From Microbacterium terrisoli (GTDB lineage: Bacteria > Actinomycetota > Actinomycetes > Actinomycetales > Microbacteriaceae): a stretch of 64,000 bases of DNA. The notes under the pieces were generated by a model. The model did not search any database. It had not been told where the DNA came from and saw nothing but the letters and a program-made list of their open reading frames with translations. The stretch is from positions 1,240,001 to 1,304,000 of the forward strand of contig NZ_CP133019.1 of the NCBI RefSeq assembly GCF_030866805.1, written 5' to 3'. The position numbers were made by a program, and so were the translations under genes. Shown here in pieces: positions 50,645 through 58,898 of this stretch (position 1 is the first letter of the stretch; each line of letters starts with the position of its first letter).

Positions 50645-51517
50645 ATGATCATCGATGCCCATCAGCATGTGTGGGACCCGTCGGTCGCCCGCTACGACTG
50701 GTTGACCTCTCAGCTGGCGCCCATCGATCGCCCGATCGGGTTCGACGAACTGGCCCCGGCGCTGCGGCGGGCGGGCGTGGACGCCACGATCCTGGTTCAG
50801 GCGGCCGACAACGACGAAGACACCGACCTCATGCTGCGCACCGCGCACGAGCATCCCGAGATCGTCGGCGTCGTCGCCTACGTCGGCCTGGACCGGCCCG
50901 AGCGTGCGGCGCAGCGGCTGGCGGCGCTGCGCCGGGACCCGGTGGTAGTGGGTGTGCGAAGCCTCATCCACGATCTGCCCGATCCCGACTGGATCCTGCG
51001 GCCCGACGTGGACCGCGGCCTGGGAGTGCTCGAGGATGCCGGAGTCCCGTTCGACTTCGTGGCCGTGCTCCCCAGACACCTCGAGCACGTGCCGGTGATC
51101 GCCGAGCGCCATCCCGATCTTCGGATCGTGATCGACCACCTCGCCAAGCCGCCCATCGGACTGCCCGACCGTCAGCCGTGGTGGGACCTGATCTCCCGCG
51201 CCGCCGAGCCGCCGCACGTGTACGCAAAGGTCTCGGGGCTGTACTCGGCGACCGATGAGAGCGGGTCCTGGACGCCGGACACCGTGCGTCCGTTCTTCCA
51301 GCGCGCAGTGGAGGCCTTCGGCGCGGACCGGCTCATGTACGGCGGCGACTGGCCGATCAGCGTGCTGTCGGGCGGATACGACCGCGTATGGGCGGGGTTG
51401 TCGCAGCTGATCGGCGAATTGGATGCCTCGGCGCAGACGGCGGTCTTCGGCGAGACCGCGCGACGGTTCTACCGGCTCGACGCAGGGCTGCTCGCACGTG
51501 CGATCGGTCCGCGATAG
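50645..51517 (+). CDS. amidohydrolase-family lactonase, predicted L-fuconolactonase
   Basis: 290 aa TIM-barrel of the COG3618 type. MIIDAHQHVWDP holds the His6-x-His8 metal pair, IVIDHLAKPPIG the next conserved His, and MYGGDWPISVLSGG the terminal catalytic Asp. This subgroup hydrolyses sugar lactones (L-fucono-, L-rhamnono-). It follows the dehydratase by 27 bp and completes dehydrogenase-lactonase-dehydratase in one operon. Confidence 0.82.
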   Translation: MIIDAHQHVWDPSVARYDWLTSQLAPIDRPIGFDELAPALRRAGVDATILVQAADNDEDTDLMLRTAHEHPEIVGVVAYVGLDRPERAAQRLAALRRDPVVVGVRSLIHDLPDPDWILRPDVDRGLGVLEDAGVPFDFVAVLPRHLEHVPVIAERHPDLRIVIDHLAKPPIGLPDRQPWWDLISRAAEPPHVYAKVSGLYSATDESGSWTPDTVRPFFQRAVEAFGADRLMYGGDWPISVLSGGYDRVWAGLSQLIGELDASAQTAVFGETARRFYRLDAGLLARAIGPR

Positions 51518-51554
51518 CAGGAGGTCACCGTTCGGTTTCGACCCGGTGAACCAT

Positions 51555-51569
51555 AATCATCCGATGTAT
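51555..51569 (+). promoter_or_regulatory. GntR operator C upstream of the ABC-transporter operon
   Basis: AATCATCCGATGTAT keeps the right arm and centre of the palindrome and two thirds of the left arm. It lies about 150 bp before the binding-protein gene, with TATCAT (51567-51572) overlapping as a possible upstream -10. A degenerate copy, AACATCAGATCG, follows at 51643. Confidence 0.5.
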
Positions 51570-51610
51570 CATGAGAAATCTCGCAGAAGGAGATGAGACA
51601 GAACGCTGAA

Positions 51611-51645
51611 CAAACGTTTGATCGTACCGATGAAACCCGTATAAC
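51611..51645 (+). promoter_or_regulatory. LacI-type operator and main promoter of the ABC-transporter operon
   Basis: CAAACGTTTG (51611-51620) is identical to the box at 44329. TTTGAT (51617-51622), 17-bp spacer, TATAAC (51640-51645) form a plausible promoter whose -35 lies within the operator. Confidence 0.6.
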
Positions 51646-51708
51646 ATCAGATCGAATAGCACAGTCGCACGCAGGTCCAAGGCGGACCGCGTCGACGAAG
51701 GAGTGTCA

Positions 51709-53061
51709 ATGAAGACGTCAACTCAGCACATGGCCCGGTGGGTCCGTGCCGCAGGAGTGGTCGCGGTGAGTGCCTCGATGATCGCGCTGGCCGCGTGCAG
51801 CTCGGGGGGTGGCACCGGGACGACGGATGCCTCGACCCAGACCGACTCCGGGGGAAAGATCACCGTCTGGGTCGATCCGCCGCGTGTGCCGGCGGCCGAA
51901 GCGTTCAAGAAGGCGCACCCGGAGATCCCGATCGCGATCAATCAGATCGACGGCACGGTGGGCAACGACCAGCTCAAGCAGCAGTTCGCGCAGTTCAACC
52001 AGGCAGGCAAGGGCTGGCCCGACGCGATCTTCTTCCCCACCAACGACAGCATCGCGTGGGCTGCAGGTCCGCAGATCCACTACACGGCCGACCTCGGCAA
52101 GCTGCTGCCGGACGTGGTCAAGGGCTACGCGACGAACTCGATCGAGCCGTGCAACATCGACGGCAAGATCCAGTGCCTGCGCAACGACATCGCCCCCGAT
52201 GTGTTCTGGTACAACAAGCCCTTCTTCGAGAAGAACCACTACGCGGTACCCACCACGTGGGAGGACTACGCCGACCTCGCGGTGCGGATCAAGAAGGAAC
52301 ACCCCGAGATGACCAGCGGGTTCCTCGGTGACGCGTACGCGCCGGATCGGTACCTGTGGGCGGCCAACTGCGCCACCAACGACAAGATCAACGACACGAC
52401 GGTCCACATCAACATCAACGAGCCCGACTGCCTGCGGATGAAGACGCTGCTGACCAAGGTGGTCGACGCGAAGGCCGTCTCCACCCTCGGCATCTTCGAC
52501 GCCGACGCTGCGGCGGTGGGCAAGAACATCGCGATGACCCCGGGTGCGCCCTGGTATGGCGACTACCTGTTCAAGCAGACCTGGAAGATCCCGGCGGCGA
52601 CCATGACGGCCACCCCCGCGCTGGCATGGAAGGGCGACTCAAAGCCCTCCGCCGGCGATGAGGGCGGCGGGCTGTGGGGCGTGTCGAGCCACATCAAGGG
52701 GAAGGAACTGGAGAACACTCTGACCTTCGCCACGTTCGTGGCGAGCGACCCGGCGTGGCAGGTGGAGCTGTCCACGGGTCTGCCGGCCTACGGTCCGGTC
52801 CAGGACGCCTGGATCGCCAAGCAGAAGCAGGTCGACTACTTCGCCGATCCCGACGCCACCTTCTCGGCGATGAAGGGCGCGATCGAGAACGTCCTGCCCG
52901 ACCACCCGTACATGCTGTACATCACGGGCGGCATCTGGACGCAGGAGGCGGTCCCCGCACTCGTGTCCGGACAGGGTGTGGATGCGGCCTGGGCGGCGTT
53001 CGGCAAGGAACTGACCGCGAAAGCCACCTCGCTCGGGTACACGGTGAAGGATTCCCAGTAG
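51709..53061 (+). CDS. ABC-transporter sugar-binding lipoprotein
   Basis: 450 aa. The signal peptide ends in a lipobox: VVAVSASMIALAAC, so Cys-anchored on the membrane outer face. Mature family 1 binding protein: GGKITVWVDPPRVPAAEAFK, KGWPDAIFFPTNDSIAWAAG, GAPWYGDYLFKQTW, WGVSSHIKGKELENTLTFAT. ATG 51709 has AAGGAG at 5 nt and is preferred over GTG 51703. Expected ligand is L-fucose, a related deoxy sugar or a fucoside oligomer, judged only from the enzymes encoded around it. Confidence 0.85.
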   Translation: MKTSTQHMARWVRAAGVVAVSASMIALAACSSGGGTGTTDASTQTDSGGKITVWVDPPRVPAAEAFKKAHPEIPIAINQIDGTVGNDQLKQQFAQFNQAGKGWPDAIFFPTNDSIAWAAGPQIHYTADLGKLLPDVVKGYATNSIEPCNIDGKIQCLRNDIAPDVFWYNKPFFEKNHYAVPTTWEDYADLAVRIKKEHPEMTSGFLGDAYAPDRYLWAANCATNDKINDTTVHININEPDCLRMKTLLTKVVDAKAVSTLGIFDADAAAVGKNIAMTPGAPWYGDYLFKQTWKIPAATMTATPALAWKGDSKPSAGDEGGGLWGVSSHIKGKELENTLTFATFVASDPAWQVELSTGLPAYGPVQDAWIAKQKQVDYFADPDATFSAMKGAIENVLPDHPYMLYITGGIWTQEAVPALVSGQGVDAAWAAFGKELTAKATSLGYTVKDSQ

Positions 53062-53073
53062 CGAACGGTCCTC

Positions 53074-53110
53074 GCTGTGTGGGCGTCGCGGAGTGCGGCG
53101 CCCACACAGC
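53074..53110 (+). other. perfect 12-bp-stem hairpin between binding-protein and permease genes
   Basis: GCTGTGTGGGCG and CGCCCACACAGC flank a 13-nt loop. There is no T-run, so it is not a standard terminator. In this position it likely stabilises the binding-protein mRNA or lowers read-through, giving more binding protein than permease. Confidence 0.7.
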
Positions 53111-53151
53111 GTGAGCGCAGGCGGAATCGAACGGAAGAGCAGCAGGAGACC

Positions 53152-54138
53152 ATGAGCACAGAGATGACGACCCGCAGCGTCGTGCTGGCCGACGCGCCGG
53201 CACGCACCGCACGCCGGTCGAAACGCCCACCGCACGGCCATTCGCACCTCTTGCGACGCGAATCCCGAGGAGCCTGGCTGCTGCTGTCGCCCTACATGAT
53301 CGTCCTGGTGATCGTCGGGCTCATCCCGATCGGCTATGCCGTCGTGACGAGCATGATGAGGGCGCCCACACCGGTCGACCCCACCAGCGGGTTCGGCGGA
53401 TTCAGCAGCTTCGTCACGGTGTTCACGGACTACCGGTTCATCCAGACGTTCCTGAACATCTTCGCCGTGCTGATCATCTGGATCCCGATCATGATGATCG
53501 GGATCGTCGGCATGTCTCTGCTCGTGCATGCCAGTCCCGGGCGCTTCGGCAGCACGATGCGATTCCTGTATTACATTCCCGCGGCGCTGGCCGGCATCGC
53601 GAACCTGATGCTGTGGGTCTATCTGCTCAACCCCAGCCAGTCACCCATCCAGGGGTTCTGGAACCTGCTCGGACTGACCAGCATCAAGGCGGTCGTCGCA
53701 TCCCCGGGCCACCTTCCGTTCATCCTGACCGCCATGCTCTTCTTCCAGGGCACCGGCACGTGGATCGTCATCGTCAACGGCGGCCTGAACGGCATCTCCG
53801 ACGAAGTGCTCGAGGCCGCCCGACTCGACGGGGCGGGCGCCTGGAAGCTCGCCTGGCATGTCAAGATCCCGCTCATCCGGCCATGGGTGGGCTACGCCGC
53901 TCTCATGAACGTCGCATACGGATTCCAACTGTTCCTCGAGCCGCAATTGCTCGACCAGGTCTCGTCGAACGCCGTGGCCGATCAATGGGCGCCCAACCAG
54001 CTGGCCTACGCGTTCGCGTTCTCCAATTTCAACTTCCCGGCCGCTGCCGCACTCTCACTCGTGCTGCTGGTCATCACGCTGGCGATCGGCATGGTCATCG
54101 TCTTCAGGAGTGGGCTGTTCGGAGATGAGGAGCACTGA
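53152..54138 (+). CDS. ABC-transporter permease (MalF-like)
   Basis: 328 aa, about 6 helices after a basic, histidine-containing N-terminus (KRPPHGHSHLLRRESRG). The EAA loop reads EAARLDGAGAWKLAWHVKIP, the coupling site for the ATPase. GGAGACC precedes ATG 53152. TGATG overlap couples it to the second permease. No ATP-binding subunit is present in the window, so a shared MsiK-type ATPase elsewhere is assumed, as is usual in actinobacteria. Confidence 0.88.
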   Translation: MSTEMTTRSVVLADAPARTARRSKRPPHGHSHLLRRESRGAWLLLSPYMIVLVIVGLIPIGYAVVTSMMRAPTPVDPTSGFGGFSSFVTVFTDYRFIQTFLNIFAVLIIWIPIMMIGIVGMSLLVHASPGRFGSTMRFLYYIPAALAGIANLMLWVYLLNPSQSPIQGFWNLLGLTSIKAVVASPGHLPFILTAMLFFQGTGTWIVIVNGGLNGISDEVLEAARLDGAGAWKLAWHVKIPLIRPWVGYAALMNVAYGFQLFLEPQLLDQVSSNAVADQWAPNQLAYAFAFSNFNFPAAAALSLVLLVITLAIGMVIVFRSGLFGDEEH

Positions 54139-55082
54139 TGGCACGTCAGAATCGACGGGCTCTGGCGGCCGGAGTGGCCGTGGGCGCAGATCGCTGGACC
54201 ACCGGCCGGATCGCCCGGATCGCCACCATGCTCCTGATCGCGGCGGCGTTCGTGCTGCCGATCGTGGGCTTCGTCGCGATGGGCTTCCGCAGCGACGACG
54301 GTGTGGCCGCCGGCACCGGTGGCTTCCTGGGTCTGGGAGGCATGAGCTGGTCCAACCTCGTGCACAACTGGGGGCAGGTCGACGGGTTCGGTCCTGACGG
54401 GGGAGCGTTCGTCCAATGGATGGGCAACTCCCTCATCGTCTCCATCGGCGGGGCGCTGCTGGCCGTCGTGTGCGCGATCCCGGCCGGCTACGCGCTGGCG
54501 CGGCTGCGCTTCCGCTACCGTCGCACGATCCTGTTCGTGACGCTGCTGGCCATGATGATGCCCAACACGGTGCTGGTCATCCCGCTGTTCCTGCAGGTCA
54601 GCGCCGTCAACGCCATCGGACAGCTGTGGCCGGTGGTGGTGATCATGGGCTTCTACCCGTTCGGGGTCTACCTCGCCTACATCCACTTCATGACGACCCT
54701 GCCGTACGAGCTCGTCGAGGCGGCGCGTGTGGACGGTCTGAAGGAGCTGGGCATCTTCTTCCGCGTGGCCACCCCCATCTCGCGCCAGGCGGTCGCCCTG
54801 GTGGCCTTCTTCTCGTTCGTGGCCAACTGGACCAACTACTTCCTGCCGCTGGCGCTGCTCAGCTCCAATCAGGATGCGAAGACCGTCTCGATCGGCCTGC
54901 AGGATCTGGTCGGGGCAAGCCCGCTGTTCAACCCCACCGTCGCGGCGGGTCTGAGCATCAAGCTGTACATGCCCGAGCTGGCGCTGGCCACCTTCATCAG
55001 CATGATCCCGATGCTCATCGTCTTCATCGGCGCCCAGAAGTTCCTGATGAGCGGGCAGACCGTCGGTGCTGTGAAGGGATGA
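54138..55082 (+). CDS. ABC-transporter permease (MalG-like)
   Basis: 314 aa, about 6 helices. GNSLIVSIGGALLAVVCAIP, ALARLRFRYRRTILFVTLLA and MMPNTVLVIPLFLQVSAVNA are typical of the MalG side. The EAA loop is EAARVDGLKELGIFFRVATP. It starts within the stop of the first permease and ends within the start of the oxidoreductase gene (GGATGATC), so translation is continuous. Confidence 0.88.
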   Translation: MARQNRRALAAGVAVGADRWTTGRIARIATMLLIAAAFVLPIVGFVAMGFRSDDGVAAGTGGFLGLGGMSWSNLVHNWGQVDGFGPDGGAFVQWMGNSLIVSIGGALLAVVCAIPAGYALARLRFRYRRTILFVTLLAMMMPNTVLVIPLFLQVSAVNAIGQLWPVVVIMGFYPFGVYLAYIHFMTTLPYELVEAARVDGLKELGIFFRVATPISRQAVALVAFFSFVANWTNYFLPLALLSSNQDAKTVSIGLQDLVGASPLFNPTVAAGLSIKLYMPELALATFISMIPMLIVFIGAQKFLMSGQTVGAVKG

Positions 55083-56188
55083 TCGTGATGGCAGGGTACC
55101 CTCGCCCCGAGCTTCGGCCGGATTCTGTCTACACGCTCGCCGCCCCCGCCTCGCCGCGGCCGATCGTGCTGATCGGAGCCGGCGGCATCGTGCGCGACGC
55201 GCACCTGCCGGCCTACGCGAAGGCGGGGTACAAGGTCGCCTCGATCTGCGACCTGGACCGTGGGCGCGCCCAGGCACTGGCCGACAGGTACGGCATCGCA
55301 GAGGTCTACGACGACCCGCGCGAGGCCGTCGCCCAGGCTCCCGATGATGCCGTCTTCGACCTGCCGCTCATGCCCGCCGCCCAGCGGGAGGTGCTCGAGC
55401 TGATCCCCGAGGGTGCGCCGGTGCTGCTGCAGAAGCCGCTGGGCAACACGCTGGCCGAAGGTCTGGGGATCCGGGAGGTCTGCCGGCGACGCGGGCTGGT
55501 GGCCGCGGTGAACACGCAGCTGCGCTTCGCTCCGTATGTCGCCGCCGCACGGGCGCTGATCGCCGCCGGCGCGATCGGCGAGCTGTACGACATGGAAGTG
55601 CGCGTCGAGGTGAACACGCCGTGGGAGATGTTCCCCGAGGTCTTGAAGCTGGACCGCCTCGAGCTGAACATGCACAGCGTGCACTACCTCGATCTCGTTC
55701 GGTCGTTCCTGGGGGACCCGGACGGCGTCTCGTGCGTCACCGTGCCGCGCCCCGACACCGACCGCAAGAACACGCGCAGCGACATCATCCTGCACTACCG
55801 TGGTCGACCGGTGCGGGCGATCGTCTCGACCAATCACGACCACCGCTTCGGGCCCCGCCACGAAGACAGCTTCATCAAGTGGGAGGGCACCGGCGGCGCC
55901 ATCCGTGCGCAGATGGGTCTGCTGCTGGACTACCCGCGCGGCGGTCCGGATGCGCTGGAGATCGTCCAAGACGCCCGGCTGGATGAGGGCTGGCGGCCGG
56001 TGCCGTTCGAAGGCAGCTGGTTTCCGGACGCCTTCATCGGCTCCATGGGTGCGCTGCAGAGATATCTGGATGGATCGGTGCCCACTCTGCCCACGGGCGT
56101 GGACGACGTCATCCGCACCATCGCGGTGCTCGAGGCCGGGTACGCGGCCCATGCGGCCGGGGGGCTCGCCCCCGATTACCCGTCCTGA
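55079..56188 (+). CDS. Gfo/Idh/MocA-family oxidoreductase of the sugar island
   Basis: 369 aa. IVLIGAGGIVRDAHLPAYAK at about residue 30 (NAD(P) site), LLQKPLGNTLAEGLG with QKP in place of the usual EKP, and LELNMHSVHYLDLVRSFLGD. Changing E to Q at this motif is uncommon, but the lysine is kept. It may catalyse an alternative oxidation or epimerisation of the imported sugar. Last gene of the transport operon; its 3' end overlaps the opposing mutarotase gene by 13 bp. Confidence 0.82.
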   Translation: MIVMAGYPRPELRPDSVYTLAAPASPRPIVLIGAGGIVRDAHLPAYAKAGYKVASICDLDRGRAQALADRYGIAEVYDDPREAVAQAPDDAVFDLPLMPAAQREVLELIPEGAPVLLQKPLGNTLAEGLGIREVCRRRGLVAAVNTQLRFAPYVAAARALIAAGAIGELYDMEVRVEVNTPWEMFPEVLKLDRLELNMHSVHYLDLVRSFLGDPDGVSCVTVPRPDTDRKNTRSDIILHYRGRPVRAIVSTNHDHRFGPRHEDSFIKWEGTGGAIRAQMGLLLDYPRGGPDALEIVQDARLDEGWRPVPFEGSWFPDAFIGSMGALQRYLDGSVPTLPTGVDDVIRTIAVLEAGYAAHAAGGLAPDYPS

Positions 56189-56511
56189 GACAGCTGTTCG
56201 GTCAGCGACCACACCTGCTCGGCGGGGGCGTCGCCCTCCTCGCCGTCCGGGCCGCGGAACGATGCCACGAACCGGCCGATGTGGGCCTGCCACCGTGCGT
56301 CGGCGGGGTCGGCCTGCACGATCTGCATCGCCGCATCCCAGTCGTCGCACTCCACGAGGTGGAACAGATCCGTGCCGCTGCGCCAGATGGTCCAGTCGTG
56401 GATCCCCGCACGGCCGAAGACGGCGGCCAGCTCTGCGGGGATGCGAGCATGCTCCCGCCGGTAATCGGCCTCGGCGCCGGCGACCAGAACGGAATGCAGT
56501 GCGAGTCTCAT
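56176..56511 (-). CDS. RhaM-type sugar mutarotase, predicted L-fucose mutarotase
   Basis: 111 aa ferredoxin-like fold of the L-rhamnose mutarotase family: LALHSVLVAGAEADYRREHA, HDWTIWRSGTDLFHLVECDD, and WQAHIGRFVASF. Members interconvert anomers of L-rhamnose or L-fucose, feeding the pyranose form to the dehydrogenase. ATGA overlap with the gntR gene means it is made with the regulator. Sugar choice is inferred from the fuconate dehydratase. Confidence 0.82.
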   Translation of the reverse strand: MRLALHSVLVAGAEADYRREHARIPAELAAVFGRAGIHDWTIWRSGTDLFHLVECDDWDAAMQIVQADPADARWQAHIGRFVASFRGPDGEEGDAPAEQVWSLTEQLSQDG

Positions 56512-57203
56512 GCGTCGTCTCCCTTCGAGGCCTTGCGCAGCCACTCCTCGATGCCCGCGATATGGGCGAGGGCGAGCGCCTGAGCGAGCTGGGCATCGTG
56601 CAGACGAAGCGCTGCGAGGATGCCGCGATGCTCGTCCAGGGTGCGTTCGGCGGCGTGCTCCTGGGTCAGGCCCCGCCACACGCGGGCGCGCTGCGTGCCC
56701 GACTGCATGGTCTCAGCCAACCGGCTGAGGTACTCGTTGCCGGCGGCCTCGACGATGCGCTGGTGGAACGCGAGGTCGCGGGCGACGATGTCATCGATGT
56801 CGTCGATGGATTCGGTCGCCGCGGTCCTGTCGACGAGGCTCTCCAGCTCTGCCAGGGCTGCAGCGTCCATCCGCGTGGCGGCGATCCCCGTGGCTGCGGG
56901 CTCCAGGATGCGGCGCACGCCGAAGATCTCCAGCACCGAGTCGTCGCTGTGCAGATCCACGACGAAGGTGAGCGCCTCCATCAGCAGCCCGGGCTCGAGG
57001 CTCGTGACATACGTGCCGTCGCCCCGGCGCACATCCAGCACACGGATGACCTCCAGCGCCTTGACGGCCTCGCGCAGCGAACTGCGCGAGACGCCGAGGC
57101 GCTCGCCGAGCTCCTTCTCCGGCGGCAGGCGGTCTCCGGGATGGAGTTCGCCGGAAACGATCATCTCTTTGATGCGAAGTATCGCGTCGTCGGTCACAGC
57201 CAT
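56508..57203 (-). CDS. FadR-subfamily GntR regulator of the sugar island
   Basis: 231 aa. Winged helix: DDAILRIKEMIVSGELHPGD, then LPPEKELGERLGVSRSSLRE as the recognition helix. The C-terminal all-helical FCD domain keeps metal-site residues (DLAFHQRIVEAAGNEYL, LDEHRGILAAL, ALAHIAG), as in regulators that sense small organic acids. ATG 57203 is preceded by TACGAT at 6 nt (57215-57210) and by its own operator copy, so autoregulation is likely. An upstream ATG would run through the operator and is rejected. Confidence 0.88.
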   Translation of the reverse strand: MAVTDDAILRIKEMIVSGELHPGDRLPPEKELGERLGVSRSSLREAVKALEVIRVLDVRRGDGTYVTSLEPGLLMEALTFVVDLHSDDSVLEIFGVRRILEPAATGIAATRMDAAALAELESLVDRTAATESIDDIDDIVARDLAFHQRIVEAAGNEYLSRLAETMQSGTQRARVWRGLTQEHAAERTLDEHRGILAALRLHDAQLAQALALAHIAGIEEWLRKASKGDDA

Positions 57204-57209
57204 ACACAC

Positions 57210-57233
57210 ATCGTAGCCAGACATCCGATGTCT
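57210..57233 (-). promoter_or_regulatory. GntR operator D (57219-57233) at the gntR promoter
   Basis: AGACATCCGATGTCT is a perfect palindrome around a central C, 4 bp upstream of the -10 TACGAT (57215-57210, minus strand). It would cover the -35/-10 spacer of the gntR-mutarotase operon. Confidence 0.65.
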
Positions 57234-57323
57234 GTGGATGACGAAACGGCGTTCGACGTGAGCTTGGGACAACCGAACGGTCACACGCCGGGCCGCGGCA
57301 TCCGCTCAATCTAGACTTGACCC

Positions 57324-58898
57324 GTGACTTCCGCCGGATCTTTCTACATCACGACGCCGATCTACTATCCGAGCGATCTGCCGCACATCGGGCACGGGTA
57401 CACCTCGGTCGCCGTGGACACTCTCGCGCGCTGGCACCGGCAGGGCGGAGACGACACCTGGATGCTGACCGGCACCGATGAGCACGGCCAGAAGATGCTG
57501 CGGGCGGCCGCGGCCAACGGCGTGACTCCGCAGCAGTGGGTCGACAAGCTCGTCACCGAGAGCTGGTTCCCGCTCTTGAAGACGCTGGATGTCGCCAACG
57601 ACGACTTCATCCGCACCACGCAGCCGCGCCACGAGCAGGCAGTGCAGGCGTTCTTCCAGGCGCTGTACGACCGCGGCTACATCTACGCAGGCGAGTACGA
57701 GGCGCTGTACTGCGTGGGCTGTGAGGAGTTCAAGCCGGAGTCCGAGATCGTGGACGGCACCGGTCCGTTCGAGGGGCTGAAGGTCTGCGCGATCCACTCG
57801 AAGCCGCTCGAGCTGCTGCAGGAGAAGAACTACTTCTTCAAGCTCAGCGAATTCCAGGATCGGCTGCTCGAGCTCTACAAGAACGAGCCCGACTTCGTGC
57901 GCCCCGACTCGGCGCGCAACGAGGTCGTCTCCTTCGTCAAGCAGGGTCTGAAGGATCTGTCGATCTCGCGCTCGACGTTCGACTGGGGCATCAAGGTGCC
58001 GTGGGACCAGTCGCACGTCATCTATGTGTGGGTGGATGCGCTGCTGAACTACGTCACGGCCATCGGCTACGGCACCGACGACGAGAACTTCCAGCGGCGG
58101 TGGCCGGCCTACCACGTCGTCGGAAAAGACATCCTGCGCTTCCACGCGGTGATCTGGCCGGCGCTGCTGATGGCGGCCGGACTCGAGGTGCCGCGTGGAG
58201 TGTTCGCCCACGGCTGGCTGCTGGTCGGCGGCGAGAAGATGTCCAAGTCCAAGCTCACCGGTATCGCGCCCACCGAGATCACCGACGTGTTCGGCTCGGA
58301 CGCGTACCGCTACTACTTCCTCTCGGCGATCCCGTTCGGTCACGACGGATCGTTCTCGTGGGAGGATCTGGCGGCGCGCTACCAGGCCGAGCTCGCCAAC
58401 GGGTTCGGCAACCTCGCCTCGCGCACCACCGCGATGATCGAGCGCTACTTCGAGGGCATCGTCCCCGAGGCCGCGGAGTACTCCGAGCGCGACCTGCTCG
58501 TGCACAAGACGGTGGCCGACGCCGCAGCCGCGGCGGATGCGGCCGTCGAGCGGTTCCGCATCGACGAGGCGATCACGGCCATCTGGACGATCGTGGATGA
58601 GCTCAACGGCTACATCACCGACAACGAGCCGTGGGTGCTCGCGAAAGACGACGCGCAGCGCGCCCGGCTGGGCACCGTGCTGTACACGGCTGCCGAGGGG
58701 CTGCGCGCTCTCGCGGTGCTGCTGTCGCCGGTGATGCCCGAGGCGACCGAGAAGCTGTGGGTGGGACTCGGGGCCGCCGAGACCCTCGGCCGGCTGCAGG
58801 ACCAGCCTCTGCGCGAAGCGGGCGGCTGGGGCGTGCTCAAGCCCGGCACCTCGGTGAACGCACTGGCACCGCTGTTCCCGCGCGTTGAGCAGTCCTGA
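57324..58898 (+). CDS. metG: methionyl-tRNA synthetase
   Basis: 524 aa, the short actinobacterial form without the C-terminal tRNA-binding domain. Class I motifs: TPIYYPSDLPHIGHGYTSVA (HIGH) and GEKMSKSKLTGIAPTE (KMSKS). One CxxC (CVGC) is kept in the zinc-knuckle insertion, while the second pair reads CAIH. TAGACT (57312-57317) lies 6 nt before GTG 57324. The stop overlaps the tatD start. The conserved block metG-tatD-ksgA-ispE starts here. Confidence 0.95.
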   Translation: MTSAGSFYITTPIYYPSDLPHIGHGYTSVAVDTLARWHRQGGDDTWMLTGTDEHGQKMLRAAAANGVTPQQWVDKLVTESWFPLLKTLDVANDDFIRTTQPRHEQAVQAFFQALYDRGYIYAGEYEALYCVGCEEFKPESEIVDGTGPFEGLKVCAIHSKPLELLQEKNYFFKLSEFQDRLLELYKNEPDFVRPDSARNEVVSFVKQGLKDLSISRSTFDWGIKVPWDQSHVIYVWVDALLNYVTAIGYGTDDENFQRRWPAYHVVGKDILRFHAVIWPALLMAAGLEVPRGVFAHGWLLVGGEKMSKSKLTGIAPTEITDVFGSDAYRYYFLSAIPFGHDGSFSWEDLAARYQAELANGFGNLASRTTAMIERYFEGIVPEAAEYSERDLLVHKTVADAAAAADAAVERFRIDEAITAIWTIVDELNGYITDNEPWVLAKDDAQRARLGTVLYTAAEGLRALAVLLSPVMPEATEKLWVGLGAAETLGRLQDQPLREAGGWGVLKPGTSVNALAPLFPRVEQS

